NCBI GenBank assembly: GCA_030618925.1
Contig: JAUXCK010000010.1
Span: 1-17,598 of the forward strand
Source: Desulfobacteraceae bacterium
GTDB lineage: Bacteria > Desulfobacterota > Desulfobacteria > Desulfobacterales > SURF-7
Direction: 5' to 3'
Length of the DNA: 17,598 bases
The notes beneath the pieces are model-generated. The model did no database searches and was not told where the DNA came from. It worked only from the letters and a program-made list of their open reading frames with translations. Of the stretch, positions 1-7,801 are shown one piece after another. The stretch's first letter is position 1, and every line of letters starts with the position of its first letter. The translations under genes and the position numbers were made by a program.

Positions 1-276
1 AACAAGGTGATGGGTGTGCTGTCCGGATTTTTAATCGGGGTCGTATATGCAGAGAAAAGGATTGATTTCAATCCAAAGGCAACCTTTGCTGCAGGAATTC
101 TAAAAGTCATTATCGGGCTTTCAATCGTATTCGCCGTAAAGGCAGGACTCAAGGCCGCACTGCCCGCTATCCCGGCAGCAGACTTTTTCAGATACTGGGT
201 CATGGGATTCTGCATCACATTTGGTGCACCTCTTCTTTTCAGCAAGATAAGGCGATTAAAAGGAGGTGTAAATTGA
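1..276 (+). CDS. C-terminal part of a polytopic membrane protein, possibly PAP2-family phosphatase (5' end outside window)
   Basis: The frame is open from base 1 to the TGA at 274-276, so this is the last ~91 residues of a gene that begins outside the window. Three hydrophobic segments are visible: one at the very start (GVLSGFLIGVVYAE), one in the middle (GILKVIIGLSIVFAVKAG) and one near the end (YWVMGFCITFGAPLLF), followed by a short basic tail. This arrangement, with a charged EKR loop after the first helix and a closing FGAPLLF segment, resembles the C-terminal extension of some PAP2-type lipid phosphatases. The catalytic motifs would lie upstream and cannot be checked, so the family call is tentative. 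The stop overlaps the TTG start of the downstream glycyl radical enzyme by four bases (273-276), which suggests co-transcription and translational coupling. No functional link between the two proteins is evident. Confidence 0.55.
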   Translation, partial: NKVMGVLSGFLIGVVYAEKRIDFNPKATFAAGILKVIIGLSIVFAVKAGLKAALPAIPAADFFRYWVMGFCITFGAPLLFSKIRRLKGGVN

Positions 277-2672
277 AAAAAAAGGGAACAGAAATGGAGA
301 TATCTGCGAATACATTTAAAAATAATGCCAAAGGGGAAAGACGGTCGCACCGCTTTGAGCGAATAAAAAACGAACTCCTTTCCACTCAAACTTATTTGTG
401 TCCTGAGCGTGCATGTCTTGTCACGGACTATTTTAAAAAGCACGATGATTCGACTGATCCCATGGTGATTCGCAAGGCCAGAGCACTACGCCATATTCTT
501 ACGCATAAATCAGTGGCCATTTATCCTGATGAGCTGATAGTAGGGAATATGGGCAGCCGGCGTATTTCTGCCCTTATCCAGCCTGAGTTGGCGGGAATTT
601 TTATGAGCGAAGAGTTGCTATGGATAGATAAGAGAAAGACCACGCCTTTCCAAAGCCCATGGTCTGACCGCTTAAAGTTGCTATTCAGAGTTTACCCATA
701 CTGGTTTACCCGCAATTTGGCTTTCAGGGCATTCTTCCCTCATATTCTCCGGCTGATACGCTACGCAGCAGATCAGCTTAATGCAAAGTATTATTTGATC
801 CACGAGGCGGGGGGCATCGGACATTTTCTTCCCAACTATGAAAAAATGCTCAAACTGGGTGTAAAGGGATATATGAAGGCTATAGAAAAGAAAGAAGATG
901 CTCTGCACAAAGCCGTCCGAATTGCCTGCGAAGGGCTGGTTACTTTTGCCACTCGCATGGCACAGGAAGCCGAGCGATTAGCAGCAGAGGAGAAGGATGA
1001 AGTTTGCGCCAAAGAACTTGTAGAAATAGCGCGTATCTGCCGCAAGGTTCCCCTGGAGCCGGCGGATACGTTTCATGAGGCATTACAGTCTCTATGGCTG
1101 ACCCACATAGGTATAAATCTGGAAGGGATCAACTCTGCAATCTCCTTCGGGAGGATGGATCAATATCTTTATCCTTATTACAAGCGGGACATAGAAGAAG
1201 GGAGGATAACCTCAGAGAGCGCCCGGGAACTTCTGCTTTGTTTTTCTGCCAAGGCAACCGAGCACGTTTTTCTACTCTCGGAAAGAACCAGTCAATACCA
1301 TGGAGGATTCCTGGTTGTTCAGGCGGCGATAGTGGGCGGGATGGATCAAGACGGGAAAGATGCGGTTAATGACCTTACCTATATCTTTCTTGATGTTATG
1401 GAAGAATCAGGGCTCCGTGACCCCAATTATCAGGCGCGGGTTCATCCTGATTCCCCTGAAGACTACCTGAAGCGAGTGGTAGATGTGGCAAGGAAAGGGG
1501 TGGGGGTACCAGCTCTTTTTAACGATAAGGCAACAATAGCTGCCCTCACCCATCATGGCTATTCTCTACAAGAGGCACGAAATTACGCAGTGGTAGGTTG
1601 TGTTGAACCCGCCTTGCCGGGCAAGAGTTTTTTCTCTACAGATGCAGGCCTTTTTAATCTTCCAATTTGCCTCGAGCTGGCCTTAAACAGTGGGAAACGA
1701 TTCAATGGCCGTCGAAAAATCGGAGTCGCTACCCCTGACCCAAAATCTTTTAATAATATTGATCAGGTAATAGAGGCTTTCAGAGTACAAATGGATCACA
1801 TGGTGGCGCAGATGATAAATTATCAGCAGATAATAGAGAAAGGAAACCGCGATTACCATCCCACACCCCTGTCCTCCTTGCTTGTAGACGGTTGCATCGA
1901 GTCAGGAAAAGATGTCACTGCAGGTGGCGCTATGTATAACTCAAGTGGAATACAGGGGATCGGAGTGGCCGACGTTGCAGATTCGCTCGCAGCCATAGAT
2001 GATGTGGTGTTTAACCGCCAGAAGTACACCATGGGTGATGTTCTAAAAGCCCTGCGCACTAATTTTTCTTCAGATCCAAAAATTGAGGCAGAACTTTGTA
2101 ATGCGCCAAAGTATGGGAATGACCATGCCATGCCCGATGGCTATGCGGATCTGACAGTCCGCCTATTCCATACGGCCCTTGCCGGGCATCGCAACACGCG
2201 CGGTGGGCCTTATGTGCCGGGATTTTATTCCGTAACAAGCCACGTTGCTTTTGGAAAACATGTCGGCGCACTGCCTAGCGGAAGGCAGGCAGGGGAACCT
2301 TTTGCATCTAGTTTAGGACCGGGCAACGGGAATGATCAGTCAGGACCTACAGCCGTTCTTAATTCCGTAGCCCATGTGGACTCTACACTGGCACCTAACG
2401 GTTACGCCCTGAATCTTCGTTTCGATCCCAAAACCCTTACAGGTGATCGTGGAATAGATATCATGGGTGCTCTTTTAAAAGGCTATTTCGATTCAGGGGG
2501 GATGGAAATGCAACTCAATGTACTCGACCCTGAAATATTAGAAGAGGCAAGAGCCAAACCAGGGAAATATCCTGGATTGGTGGTCCGGGTGGCTGGTTAT
2601 TGCGCGTATTTCGACGACCTGCATGATTCGGCGAAACAAGAAATTATTAACAGAACTCGCTTAGAAGCTTAA
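273..2672 (+). CDS. glycyl radical enzyme, PFL/dehydratase-like, substrate unknown
   Basis: This is a full-length (799 aa) cytoplasmic glycyl radical enzyme. The PFL domain covers roughly residues 20-640 and the glycyl radical domain the last ~130 residues. The thiyl-radical cysteine is Cys443 in the motif VVGCVEP, with Glu445 two residues on, the C-x-E pair typical of eliminating GREs. The radical-bearing glycine is Gly775 in RVAGYCAYF. His184 (GIGHFLPNY) and Asp457 (Cys+14) match positions I recall as active-site residues of glycerol dehydratase. In contrast, the segment before SFGRMDQY reads N287-S288-A289 rather than the G-H-S of glycerol/choline-type enzymes, so those substrates are doubtful. 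The TTG start is chosen because AGGAGG at 261-266 lies six bases upstream. An in-frame ATG at 294 has no well-placed ribosome site. No activase is adjacent; the only one in the window is at 8588-9532 on the other strand. Family confidence is high and substrate is not assigned. Confidence 0.93.
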   Translation: MKKKGTEMEISANTFKNNAKGERRSHRFERIKNELLSTQTYLCPERACLVTDYFKKHDDSTDPMVIRKARALRHILTHKSVAIYPDELIVGNMGSRRISALIQPELAGIFMSEELLWIDKRKTTPFQSPWSDRLKLLFRVYPYWFTRNLAFRAFFPHILRLIRYAADQLNAKYYLIHEAGGIGHFLPNYEKMLKLGVKGYMKAIEKKEDALHKAVRIACEGLVTFATRMAQEAERLAAEEKDEVCAKELVEIARICRKVPLEPADTFHEALQSLWLTHIGINLEGINSAISFGRMDQYLYPYYKRDIEEGRITSESARELLLCFSAKATEHVFLLSERTSQYHGGFLVVQAAIVGGMDQDGKDAVNDLTYIFLDVMEESGLRDPNYQARVHPDSPEDYLKRVVDVARKGVGVPALFNDKATIAALTHHGYSLQEARNYAVVGCVEPALPGKSFFSTDAGLFNLPICLELALNSGKRFNGRRKIGVATPDPKSFNNIDQVIEAFRVQMDHMVAQMINYQQIIEKGNRDYHPTPLSSLLVDGCIESGKDVTAGGAMYNSSGIQGIGVADVADSLAAIDDVVFNRQKYTMGDVLKALRTNFSSDPKIEAELCNAPKYGNDHAMPDGYADLTVRLFHTALAGHRNTRGGPYVPGFYSVTSHVAFGKHVGALPSGRQAGEPFASSLGPGNGNDQSGPTAVLNSVAHVDSTLAPNGYALNLRFDPKTLTGDRGIDIMGALLKGYFDSGGMEMQLNVLDPEILEEARAKPGKYPGLVVRVAGYCAYFDDLHDSAKQEIINRTRLEA

Positions 2673-2704
2673 AAACCTTACACCCATAACAGCCGAATAG
2701 GGTC

Positions 2705-2721
2705 CAGTGACCCGTTCACTG
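2705..2721. repeat. short inverted repeat between convergent genes
   Basis: CAGTGA (2705-2710) and TCACTG (2716-2721) form a perfect 6-bp stem with a 5-base loop in the 158-base gap between the convergent stop codons of the glycyl radical enzyme and the permease. No T-tract follows on either strand, so it is at best a weak terminator. Nothing else recognisable lies in this gap. Confidence 0.25.
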
Positions 2722-2830
2722 CTGAATCCCGGCGTCTTTACCTCGCCAGGCAGATAACAGGATTTGCCATCCGGGTTTCCCAATTGCTTCGGCACCAACA
2801 CCTTTTCCCTGGGCTCCAGGGTAATTTCCC

Positions 2831-5116
2831 CTATAGCCACCTGTTAATAAGAGATTTAATTTGCCGTTTCGCTTTAACCATAATAAACGCTTTTTTATGA
2901 TGTAAAGCAAATGCTTCGGGAAGTGATAGTCTCAATTGTTGTTTAATAAGTGACTCTCTTGTAGCGCCGATAACGACAAGGTCATAATTTTTGGCTTCTT
3001 CAAGAAGCGTCATAAAACGCTTGTCTGAAATCGCGTATTTTGATTCAAAAAGAGAACGTGGCGCGTTAATTTTTGGCGCTGTTTCATCAATAAAAGCATC
3101 CACATCCTGAGTGGGCGCACCTGGAGGCGCTATATTAAAAACAACAATGCGTCCTCCGTCATGCTCAACCATAATTGATGCCACCTCCAGAGTAAGGTCC
3201 GCGTTTGGTCCACCGGCATAAGGAACCAGAACAGTCAAATATTTTTTCTGATTACAATCTTTAAAAAGCGCTACATCACATGTCACACGCTCCAGGACGG
3301 GATCGACATTACTTCCCAGGGTAAACCCCTTCTTTCCATGACCATGCCATCCCATTATAAGCAGATCCGCTTTTCTTTCGGCAGCAGCTGACACGATCCC
3401 TCTCGCAATGCTTCTGCAGTAACGCATGGTGCTGCCGAATTTACCGCGGGATGACAGGTAAAGCATGGCTTCACCTATGGCTTCTTCTCCGATCTGGGAA
3501 TATTTTGAAGCATCCGAAAGAGGAACCTGGGGCGGTACAGGTACCATATTGATCACTTCAACTTCTGTCTTATCTTTTCTTGCCTTGCAGAATTTATAAC
3601 AATTCATGGCCAGGGATACGGCATTCGCGGGATTCGCGACTGAAATTAAAATTCTGTAGTCTCGCTTTTCAGGTATCGGTTCTTCCTGCAATACGACTAT
3701 CTCATCTTCTGTCCTGATGGCTTTGTGCCTGGAATAGAAATGATAAATAATAATACCGCTTATAATCCATACCGGTCCTACTATCCAGGCAATATAACTC
3801 ATATGGATGAGCCACACGGCCAGTACCGCCTGTATCAGAATTCCGAAAAGAGGCGGCATGGGAAACAGCGGCATCATAAAACCATAATTCATTTCATCTC
3901 TCATATTTCTCCGGATACGGATAACGCACAGGTTCACCAGAAAAAAGAGAAAAAGAAACATCATACTAGCGCTTGAAGCCACGTCAATGGTGGGCAGAAA
4001 GGCTGCTGTTAAAATGACTATAAGGCCTGTAAAAAGCAGGGCTATGTAAGGGGTGCGCTTTTGGGGATGGAGTTTTGCAAAAATGGGGGGCAGCATATGA
4101 TCCCTTCCGAGCGCGTATGAAGCACGGGTTGCCGAAAAAATGGTGGCATTAAGTGCGGATGTTGAAGCAAATATAACTGTAATTGCGACAAGGATATTTC
4201 CGTATGAGGGGATCAATTGCGAGATCGCTTCACCAAAACCCTTTGCCCCAAAAGATCCAATCCACTGCCAGGGCGCCATACCGACCCCTTTTACCCCGAC
4301 AATAGCGGCAAATGCGACACCCACATAGGTAAAGACAACAATGAAAATAGAATAAATCATCGCTTTGGGAAGATTTCGCCTGGGATCGATGGTTTCGTCA
4401 CCGGCCTGTGCAATGACTTCAAACCCTTCAAATGCGACATATGTAAATCCCATGGTAATCAAAAGTTTATCCCACCCGTTGGGCATGAAAGGTTTAAAAT
4501 TTTCCAGTCTTACCGGGTCTACAAATACGGTATACACGCCCACTCCAGCGATAAAGATAAGTGTGGCTGTCTGCCCAAGTGTAAAAAAGACGCCGAGACT
4601 TCCGGTTTCAGAGACACCGCGGTAATTAATGTATATAAAACAACCCGCTATAAGGACAGCGACTGTCTTTTCAATAAGAATCAGCTGAAAACCTTCAGCA
4701 TTAATAATACCGAGTTGAGAAAGGTAGTTGACAGTATACAACGCGAAAGTGACGGCATATAGACTTCCCGCGACAGATGACGCAAACCACTCCATCCATC
4801 CCGCAATAAAACTTGTCCCCCGGCCAAACCCTACCCTCGCGAAATTATACGCGCCACCCGCTTTAGGTATCGCTGAACTCAATTCAGCATAAGACATGGC
4901 TGTGAACATCGCGATTAACGCGTTCAGTGCAAAAGTGAGAATAACACCGCCAGGCCCCGCAACTTTTATCGCATTGCCCACACCCAGAAAAACTCCGGCA
5001 CCAATCATCATTCCCACACCCATCATGGTGACATGAAGAAGTCTGAGATTGCGGGAAAGTTCAGTGGATATCCTGTGGCTTCCTGCTTCCGTATTTGTGT
5101 CAGCTTTTTCGTTCAT
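2831..5116 (-). CDS. APC-family amino acid permease with C-terminal tandem UspA domains
   Basis: This is a predicted inner-membrane amino-acid/polyamine transporter fused to cytosolic universal-stress domains (761 aa from the chosen start). Residues ~25-460 form about 12 hydrophobic helices. The first carries the APC signature (MMGVGMMIGAGVFLGVG), followed by SYAELSSAIPKAGGAY. UspA domain 1 (~487-620) keeps the glycine-rich nucleotide loop (GWHGHGKKGFTLGS, ~589-602). UspA domain 2 (~626-750) lacks that loop (IGATRESLIKQQ), so it probably does not bind ATP. The start could be a TTG at 5176 (781 aa) or ATG at 5116. I prefer ATG 5116 because a small ORF (5100-5264) ends just inside it, as expected for translational coupling, and the TTG has only a distant GGAG. 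The transported amino acid cannot be read from the sequence. The UspA tail is usually taken to sense energy or stress state, which is inference. Confidence 0.9.
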   Translation of the reverse strand: MNEKADTNTEAGSHRISTELSRNLRLLHVTMMGVGMMIGAGVFLGVGNAIKVAGPGGVILTFALNALIAMFTAMSYAELSSAIPKAGGAYNFARVGFGRGTSFIAGWMEWFASSVAGSLYAVTFALYTVNYLSQLGIINAEGFQLILIEKTVAVLIAGCFIYINYRGVSETGSLGVFFTLGQTATLIFIAGVGVYTVFVDPVRLENFKPFMPNGWDKLLITMGFTYVAFEGFEVIAQAGDETIDPRRNLPKAMIYSIFIVVFTYVGVAFAAIVGVKGVGMAPWQWIGSFGAKGFGEAISQLIPSYGNILVAITVIFASTSALNATIFSATRASYALGRDHMLPPIFAKLHPQKRTPYIALLFTGLIVILTAAFLPTIDVASSASMMFLFLFFLVNLCVIRIRRNMRDEMNYGFMMPLFPMPPLFGILIQAVLAVWLIHMSYIAWIVGPVWIISGIIIYHFYSRHKAIRTEDEIVVLQEEPIPEKRDYRILISVANPANAVSLAMNCYKFCKARKDKTEVEVINMVPVPPQVPLSDASKYSQIGEEAIGEAMLYLSSRGKFGSTMRYCRSIARGIVSAAAERKADLLIMGWHGHGKKGFTLGSNVDPVLERVTCDVALFKDCNQKKYLTVLVPYAGGPNADLTLEVASIMVEHDGGRIVVFNIAPPGAPTQDVDAFIDETAPKINAPRSLFESKYAISDKRFMTLLEEAKNYDLVVIGATRESLIKQQLRLSLPEAFALHHKKAFIMVKAKRQIKSLINRWL

Positions 5117-5264
5117 TAATGATGTTTTCGTGGATTTCTTTTGATGTGTCTGGAGAACCGGAATGAATTCGTTCAATGATATGCCTGCTCCATAGCGTAA
5201 AAATGATTACTCCGCTCAGGGAGACAGTTAATAAAATCAAGCCGATTATTAAATCAAAAGTCAT
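5100..5264 (-). CDS. 54-residue single-helix membrane protein coupled to the permease
   Basis: This short ORF starts at ATG 5264 and ends at TGA 5100-5102. It has a ribosome site (GGGAG) seven bases upstream and a promoter 35-60 bases before that. The protein begins MTFDLIIGLILLTVSLSG, continuing with VIIFTLWSR, so it has one N-terminal transmembrane helix followed by a charged cytoplasmic tail (HIIERIHSG, then Asp/Lys/Glu-rich to the end). Its last codons overlap the ATG of the permease by 17 bases. Good ribosome site, promoter, hydrophobic helix and overlap together make it likely to be translated. By position it may be a small accessory subunit of the transporter or simply a coupling leader peptide. 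I do not recognise a family. The competing reading, that the region belongs to an N-terminally extended permease started at TTG 5176, is less supported. Confidence 0.62.
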   Translation of the reverse strand: MTFDLIIGLILLTVSLSGVIIFTLWSRHIIERIHSGSPDTSKEIHENIINERKS

Positions 5265-5301
5265 AAATGCACTCCCAATAAGACGCTAATAAGAAGGCTT
5301 C

Positions 5302-5330
5302 TATATATGTCTGAAAAACACAGATGTCAA
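5302..5330 (-). promoter_or_regulatory. sigma70-type promoter for the small membrane protein / permease operon
   Basis: On the minus strand a perfect -35 box TTGACA (5325-5330) is followed by a 17-base spacer and a -10 like box TATATA (5302-5307, four of six consensus bases). Transcription would start near 5295, giving a leader of about 30 bases before ATG 5264. Position, spacing and direction all fit the downstream gene pair. Confidence 0.6.
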
Positions 5331-5424
5331 GAAATCATGAGTGCCGGGCATCGGGCAGGGTCGGACACACGTTGGTGACCATTGTGAGCCGCCTTGACAT
5401 GAATGGGTTCGGATAGAAGGAGAA

Positions 5425-5772
5425 TCACTCCCGCAGTGCCAGGGTGTACGCCACCTCCAGGTCATTTAGAACGATCGCAAAAAGCACATTCTCATCCTGA
5501 TCCTGAGCAAACCTTATCGGATGGCCTGATCCGGTTTTCCCCTCCGGCCGGACCCAGGGCCTTGTGCAAAAGATAGCGGGACCGTTCACGGAAAGCCATG
5601 TGCCCAGTTGGTGGGGACGTGCCATCTCGATTTCCGGGATGTCGCCATTCATTTTTGGCCCCACATTGAGCAAAAGATTGCCGTTCTTGGATACGATGTC
5701 AACAAAGCTGTGGATGAGTTCCGCCTCAGACATGACATCATCGTCTGTCTCAGATTGGTTATCATATATCAC
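5425..5772 (-). pseudogene. C-terminal remnant of a GH29 alpha-L-fucosidase
   Basis: The 115-codon frame matches only the end of the GH29 catalytic domain. The core FVDIVSKNGNLLLNVGP, then PEIEMARPHQLGTWLSVNG and AIFCTRPW, aligns with LVDVVSKNGNLLLNIGP and ETNGEAIFDTRPW in the intact fucosidase at 14795-16279. Similarity begins near the segment equivalent to GYNQNETPEDY of that enzyme. The nucleophile aspartate and the whole barrel before it are missing. Upstream, the frame runs through unrelated residues to a TGA at 5812-5814. Downstream, the fragment stops about 50 residues earlier than its paralogue. There is only a GTG start with no clear ribosome site. It is therefore a non-functional leftover of a second fucosidase gene, either a paralogue or a partial duplication that has since diverged. 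The flanking 5265-5424 holds only the permease promoter region. Confidence 0.8.
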
Positions 5773-5861
5773 TGTTATAGCGGTTGTCGTAATGACTATA
5801 TTATTTGGAAATCAGCTGGAGTGTCAAGTAAAAAAGGAGGTGCGATCTGATTCATTTTCTC

Positions 5862-5881
5862 AAATAATTTGAAAATTATTT
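5862..5881. repeat. perfect AT-only inverted repeat, possible weak terminator after the MeaB gene
   Basis: AAATAATTT (5862-5870) and AAATTATTT (5873-5881) are exact reverse complements separated by two bases. The repeat lies ~70 bases beyond the MeaB stop codon in an AT-rich gap (5773-5950) that contains no gene. The AT-only stem is weak. It could be a terminator or a protein-binding site, and I cannot decide which. Confidence 0.35.
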
Positions 5882-5950
5882 CAGGAATCGCTAAAAAATG
5901 TTTCGCTTCACTGCAACTTATTTTTTTCCGTGCGAACATGCTCTGGTAAT

Positions 5951-6910
5951 TTACTTTTGTTTAAAAAAACCGGCAACCGGGGCCGTCACCTTTTGAGCAA
6001 TGGAGTAAGGGTCACTTTCCCCATCCAGGATCTGGTTGACTGCCCGATCAAGACCTCCGGTTTCGTTCCAGTGCTTTTTAATGAGGCCCACGATCTCCTT
6101 TTCAACCAGCCCGATCAATTCCTCCTGAATCCGATTTTTCTGCCAGGCATCTTTTCGGTCGAGGGTCTTTAATAAGTCGAGGGTCTGATCCACAAGAAAC
6201 GAAATGCCCTCTCCCCGGGTCGCAATGGTTTTGATAATCAGCGGTTTCAGAGCATCTGAATCCGAACCCAGTTCGAGCATGGTCTCGATATCCAGCACCA
6301 CCTGATCAGCCCCTTCCCGATCCGCCTTGTTCACCACGAAAATATTAGCGATCTCCAGCACACCGGCTTTAATGGCTTGAATCCCGTCCCCCTGTCCGGG
6401 AACGCATATCACCAGAACCAGGTCTACAGTTTTCACAACCTCAATTTCATCCTGCCCCACGCCGACTGTTTCAATCAGAACAAAATCCTTGCCAAAGGCA
6501 TCCATGATCTTGGCCACATCCCGGGCAGACTGATTCAATCCTCCCAAGGCCCCCCGGGTGGCCATGGACCGGACAAAGACCCCCTCAAGGCAGCTCACAT
6601 CCCTCATCCGGATTCGATCACCCAAAAGGGCCCCTCCTGAAAAGGGGCTTGAAGGATCAACGGCAATGATTCCCACCGTAAAGCCCTGTTCCACAAGTAT
6701 GCAGGCGACCTGGCTGGTGAGGGTGCTTTTTCCTGCCCCGGGGGAGCCCGTTATGCCGATGAGCCGCGCCTTCCCGGTATCTGGAAAAATCTCCTGCATC
6801 GCCTCCATCCACCCGGGTTCACGGCTCTCCACACGTGTGATCAATCTTGAAAGTGCCGGAACAGAACCGGATTTCATGTCAGTCATCAATTGACGCCATT
6901 TGCTGTCCAT
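5951..6910 (-). CDS. meaB: MeaB/ArgK-type G3E GTPase, chaperone of a B12-dependent acyl-CoA mutase
   Basis: This protein (319 aa) is a full-length member of the G3E P-loop GTPases that load and protect adenosylcobalamin in methylmalonyl-CoA-type mutases. Visible motifs, numbered from the chosen start, are Walker A GSPGAGKS (~55-62), the switch region ETVGVGQDE (~147-155) and the guanine-specificity motif NKAD (~194-197). The start is ATG 6910 because GGAG sits six bases before it. A possible TTG at 6922 overlaps that ribosome site and is rejected. It is the last gene of a three-gene minus-strand operon: B12-binding subunit, crotonase, MeaB, with 72 bases between crotonase stop and this start. 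The order recalls the E. coli scpA-argK-scpB set. The large catalytic mutase subunit is not in the window, so the exact client (methylmalonyl-CoA or another acyl-CoA mutase) is unknown. Confidence 0.93.
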   Translation of the reverse strand: MDSKWRQLMTDMKSGSVPALSRLITRVESREPGWMEAMQEIFPDTGKARLIGITGSPGAGKSTLTSQVACILVEQGFTVGIIAVDPSSPFSGGALLGDRIRMRDVSCLEGVFVRSMATRGALGGLNQSARDVAKIMDAFGKDFVLIETVGVGQDEIEVVKTVDLVLVICVPGQGDGIQAIKAGVLEIANIFVVNKADREGADQVVLDIETMLELGSDSDALKPLIIKTIATRGEGISFLVDQTLDLLKTLDRKDAWQKNRIQEELIGLVEKEIVGLIKKHWNETGGLDRAVNQILDGESDPYSIAQKVTAPVAGFFKQK

Positions 6911-6982
6911 ATGCTGCTCCAATCTGCTTACCCTTTTTGATCCAATCTTTCGTTCTTCTAACGCATTTTAAAAGATGCCGCC

Positions 6983-7780
6983 CTACCTGCCGGTAAAGGT
7001 CGGCTTTCTCTTTTCAAGAAATGCGGTCTGTCCCTCCTTCAGGTCATCACTCTGAAACGCCTCTCTCACCAGATCTTCGGCCTCTTTCTTCTGGACCTCA
7101 TGTAAAACAATGTTATCCTCGAACATATTAATAATTTTTTTCATCCCCCGAAGGGAAAGGGGCGCATTCCGGGAAATATTGTAAGCATAGTCAAATGTAA
7201 ACGATTCCAGTTCTTCCCTGGGTATCAGCCAGTCCACTATCCCGCTTGCGAGGAGTTCCCCCCCCTTGTAAGTCCGCGCGGTCAAAAATATTTCCCTGGT
7301 TCTTCCCAGTCCCACGGCACCGATAAATTGCTTAACACCTTCGTGATGATATACAACACCGAGCTTTGCAGGCGGCATCCCCATGCGTATATCGTCTGCC
7401 GCGATACGAATGTCACAGGCGATAGACAGGCCGAAGCCTGCGCCAAATGCATAGCCGTTCAACATGGCAATGGTGGGGTATTTGAAATTTTTGATCAACT
7501 GCAGCGTAAGATCATAGGGGTTTTGTGTTTTCATCGCTTTCATAACCTCTTCTGAGGCCTTGGTCGGTAATGCAGAGATGTCATATCCGGAGGAAAACGA
7601 CACATCACCGTGCCCTCGAAAAATCACTGCCCGGATATCGTCATTTTTTGAAAATTCTTCCAATGTCTGATAGATCTGGATGAGCAGGTCCGGCGACAGT
7701 GCATTCCTTTTTTCAGGCCTGTTAAAGCTCAAAATCGCAACCCGTTCTCTCTTTTCCACCAGCAAAACATTGTCATTCAT
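6983..7780 (-). CDS. crotonase-fold acyl-CoA enzyme, methylmalonyl-CoA decarboxylase-like
   Basis: This 265-residue protein of the enoyl-CoA hydratase/isomerase superfamily has the CoA-binding start (FNRPEKRNAL), the first oxyanion-hole segment FSSGYDI and the second at NGYAFGAG (Gly109). The two catalytic glutamates of true hydratases are not evident: the place of QPE reads PPA, and LGVVYHHEG replaces the PGAGGTQ segment. Tyr144 in LGVVY aligns with the tyrosine I recall as Tyr140 of E. coli methylmalonyl-CoA decarboxylase (ScpB/YgfG, LGVPY). The His of ScpB's FSAGHDI is a Tyr here. Position between a B12-binding mutase subunit (21 bases upstream) and MeaB supports decarboxylation of a methylmalonyl- or substituted malonyl-CoA made by the mutase. 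That role is inference, and a hydratase acting in beta-oxidation is the alternative. The start is ATG 7780 with AGGAG seven bases upstream. Confidence 0.85.
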   Translation of the reverse strand: MNDNVLLVEKRERVAILSFNRPEKRNALSPDLLIQIYQTLEEFSKNDDIRAVIFRGHGDVSFSSGYDISALPTKASEEVMKAMKTQNPYDLTLQLIKNFKYPTIAMLNGYAFGAGFGLSIACDIRIAADDIRMGMPPAKLGVVYHHEGVKQFIGAVGLGRTREIFLTARTYKGGELLASGIVDWLIPREELESFTFDYAYNISRNAPLSLRGMKKIINMFEDNIVLHEVQKKEAEDLVREAFQSDDLKEGQTAFLEKRKPTFTGR

Positions 7781-7801
7781 TTATTGGCTCCTTATTTCCG
7801 G

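Noticed and set aside
273..2672. Alkyl/benzylsuccinate synthase assignment for the GRE, suggested by the nearby mutase and decarboxylase genes
   Set aside because: The GCVEP site with an adjacent Glu is typical of eliminating GREs, and no small Bss/Ass-type subunits are present.
4217..4762. 181-codon plus-strand open frame inside the permease
   Set aside because: It is antisense to a well-supported membrane-protein gene. It shows no ribosome site or recognisable motif, and its composition fits a shadow frame.
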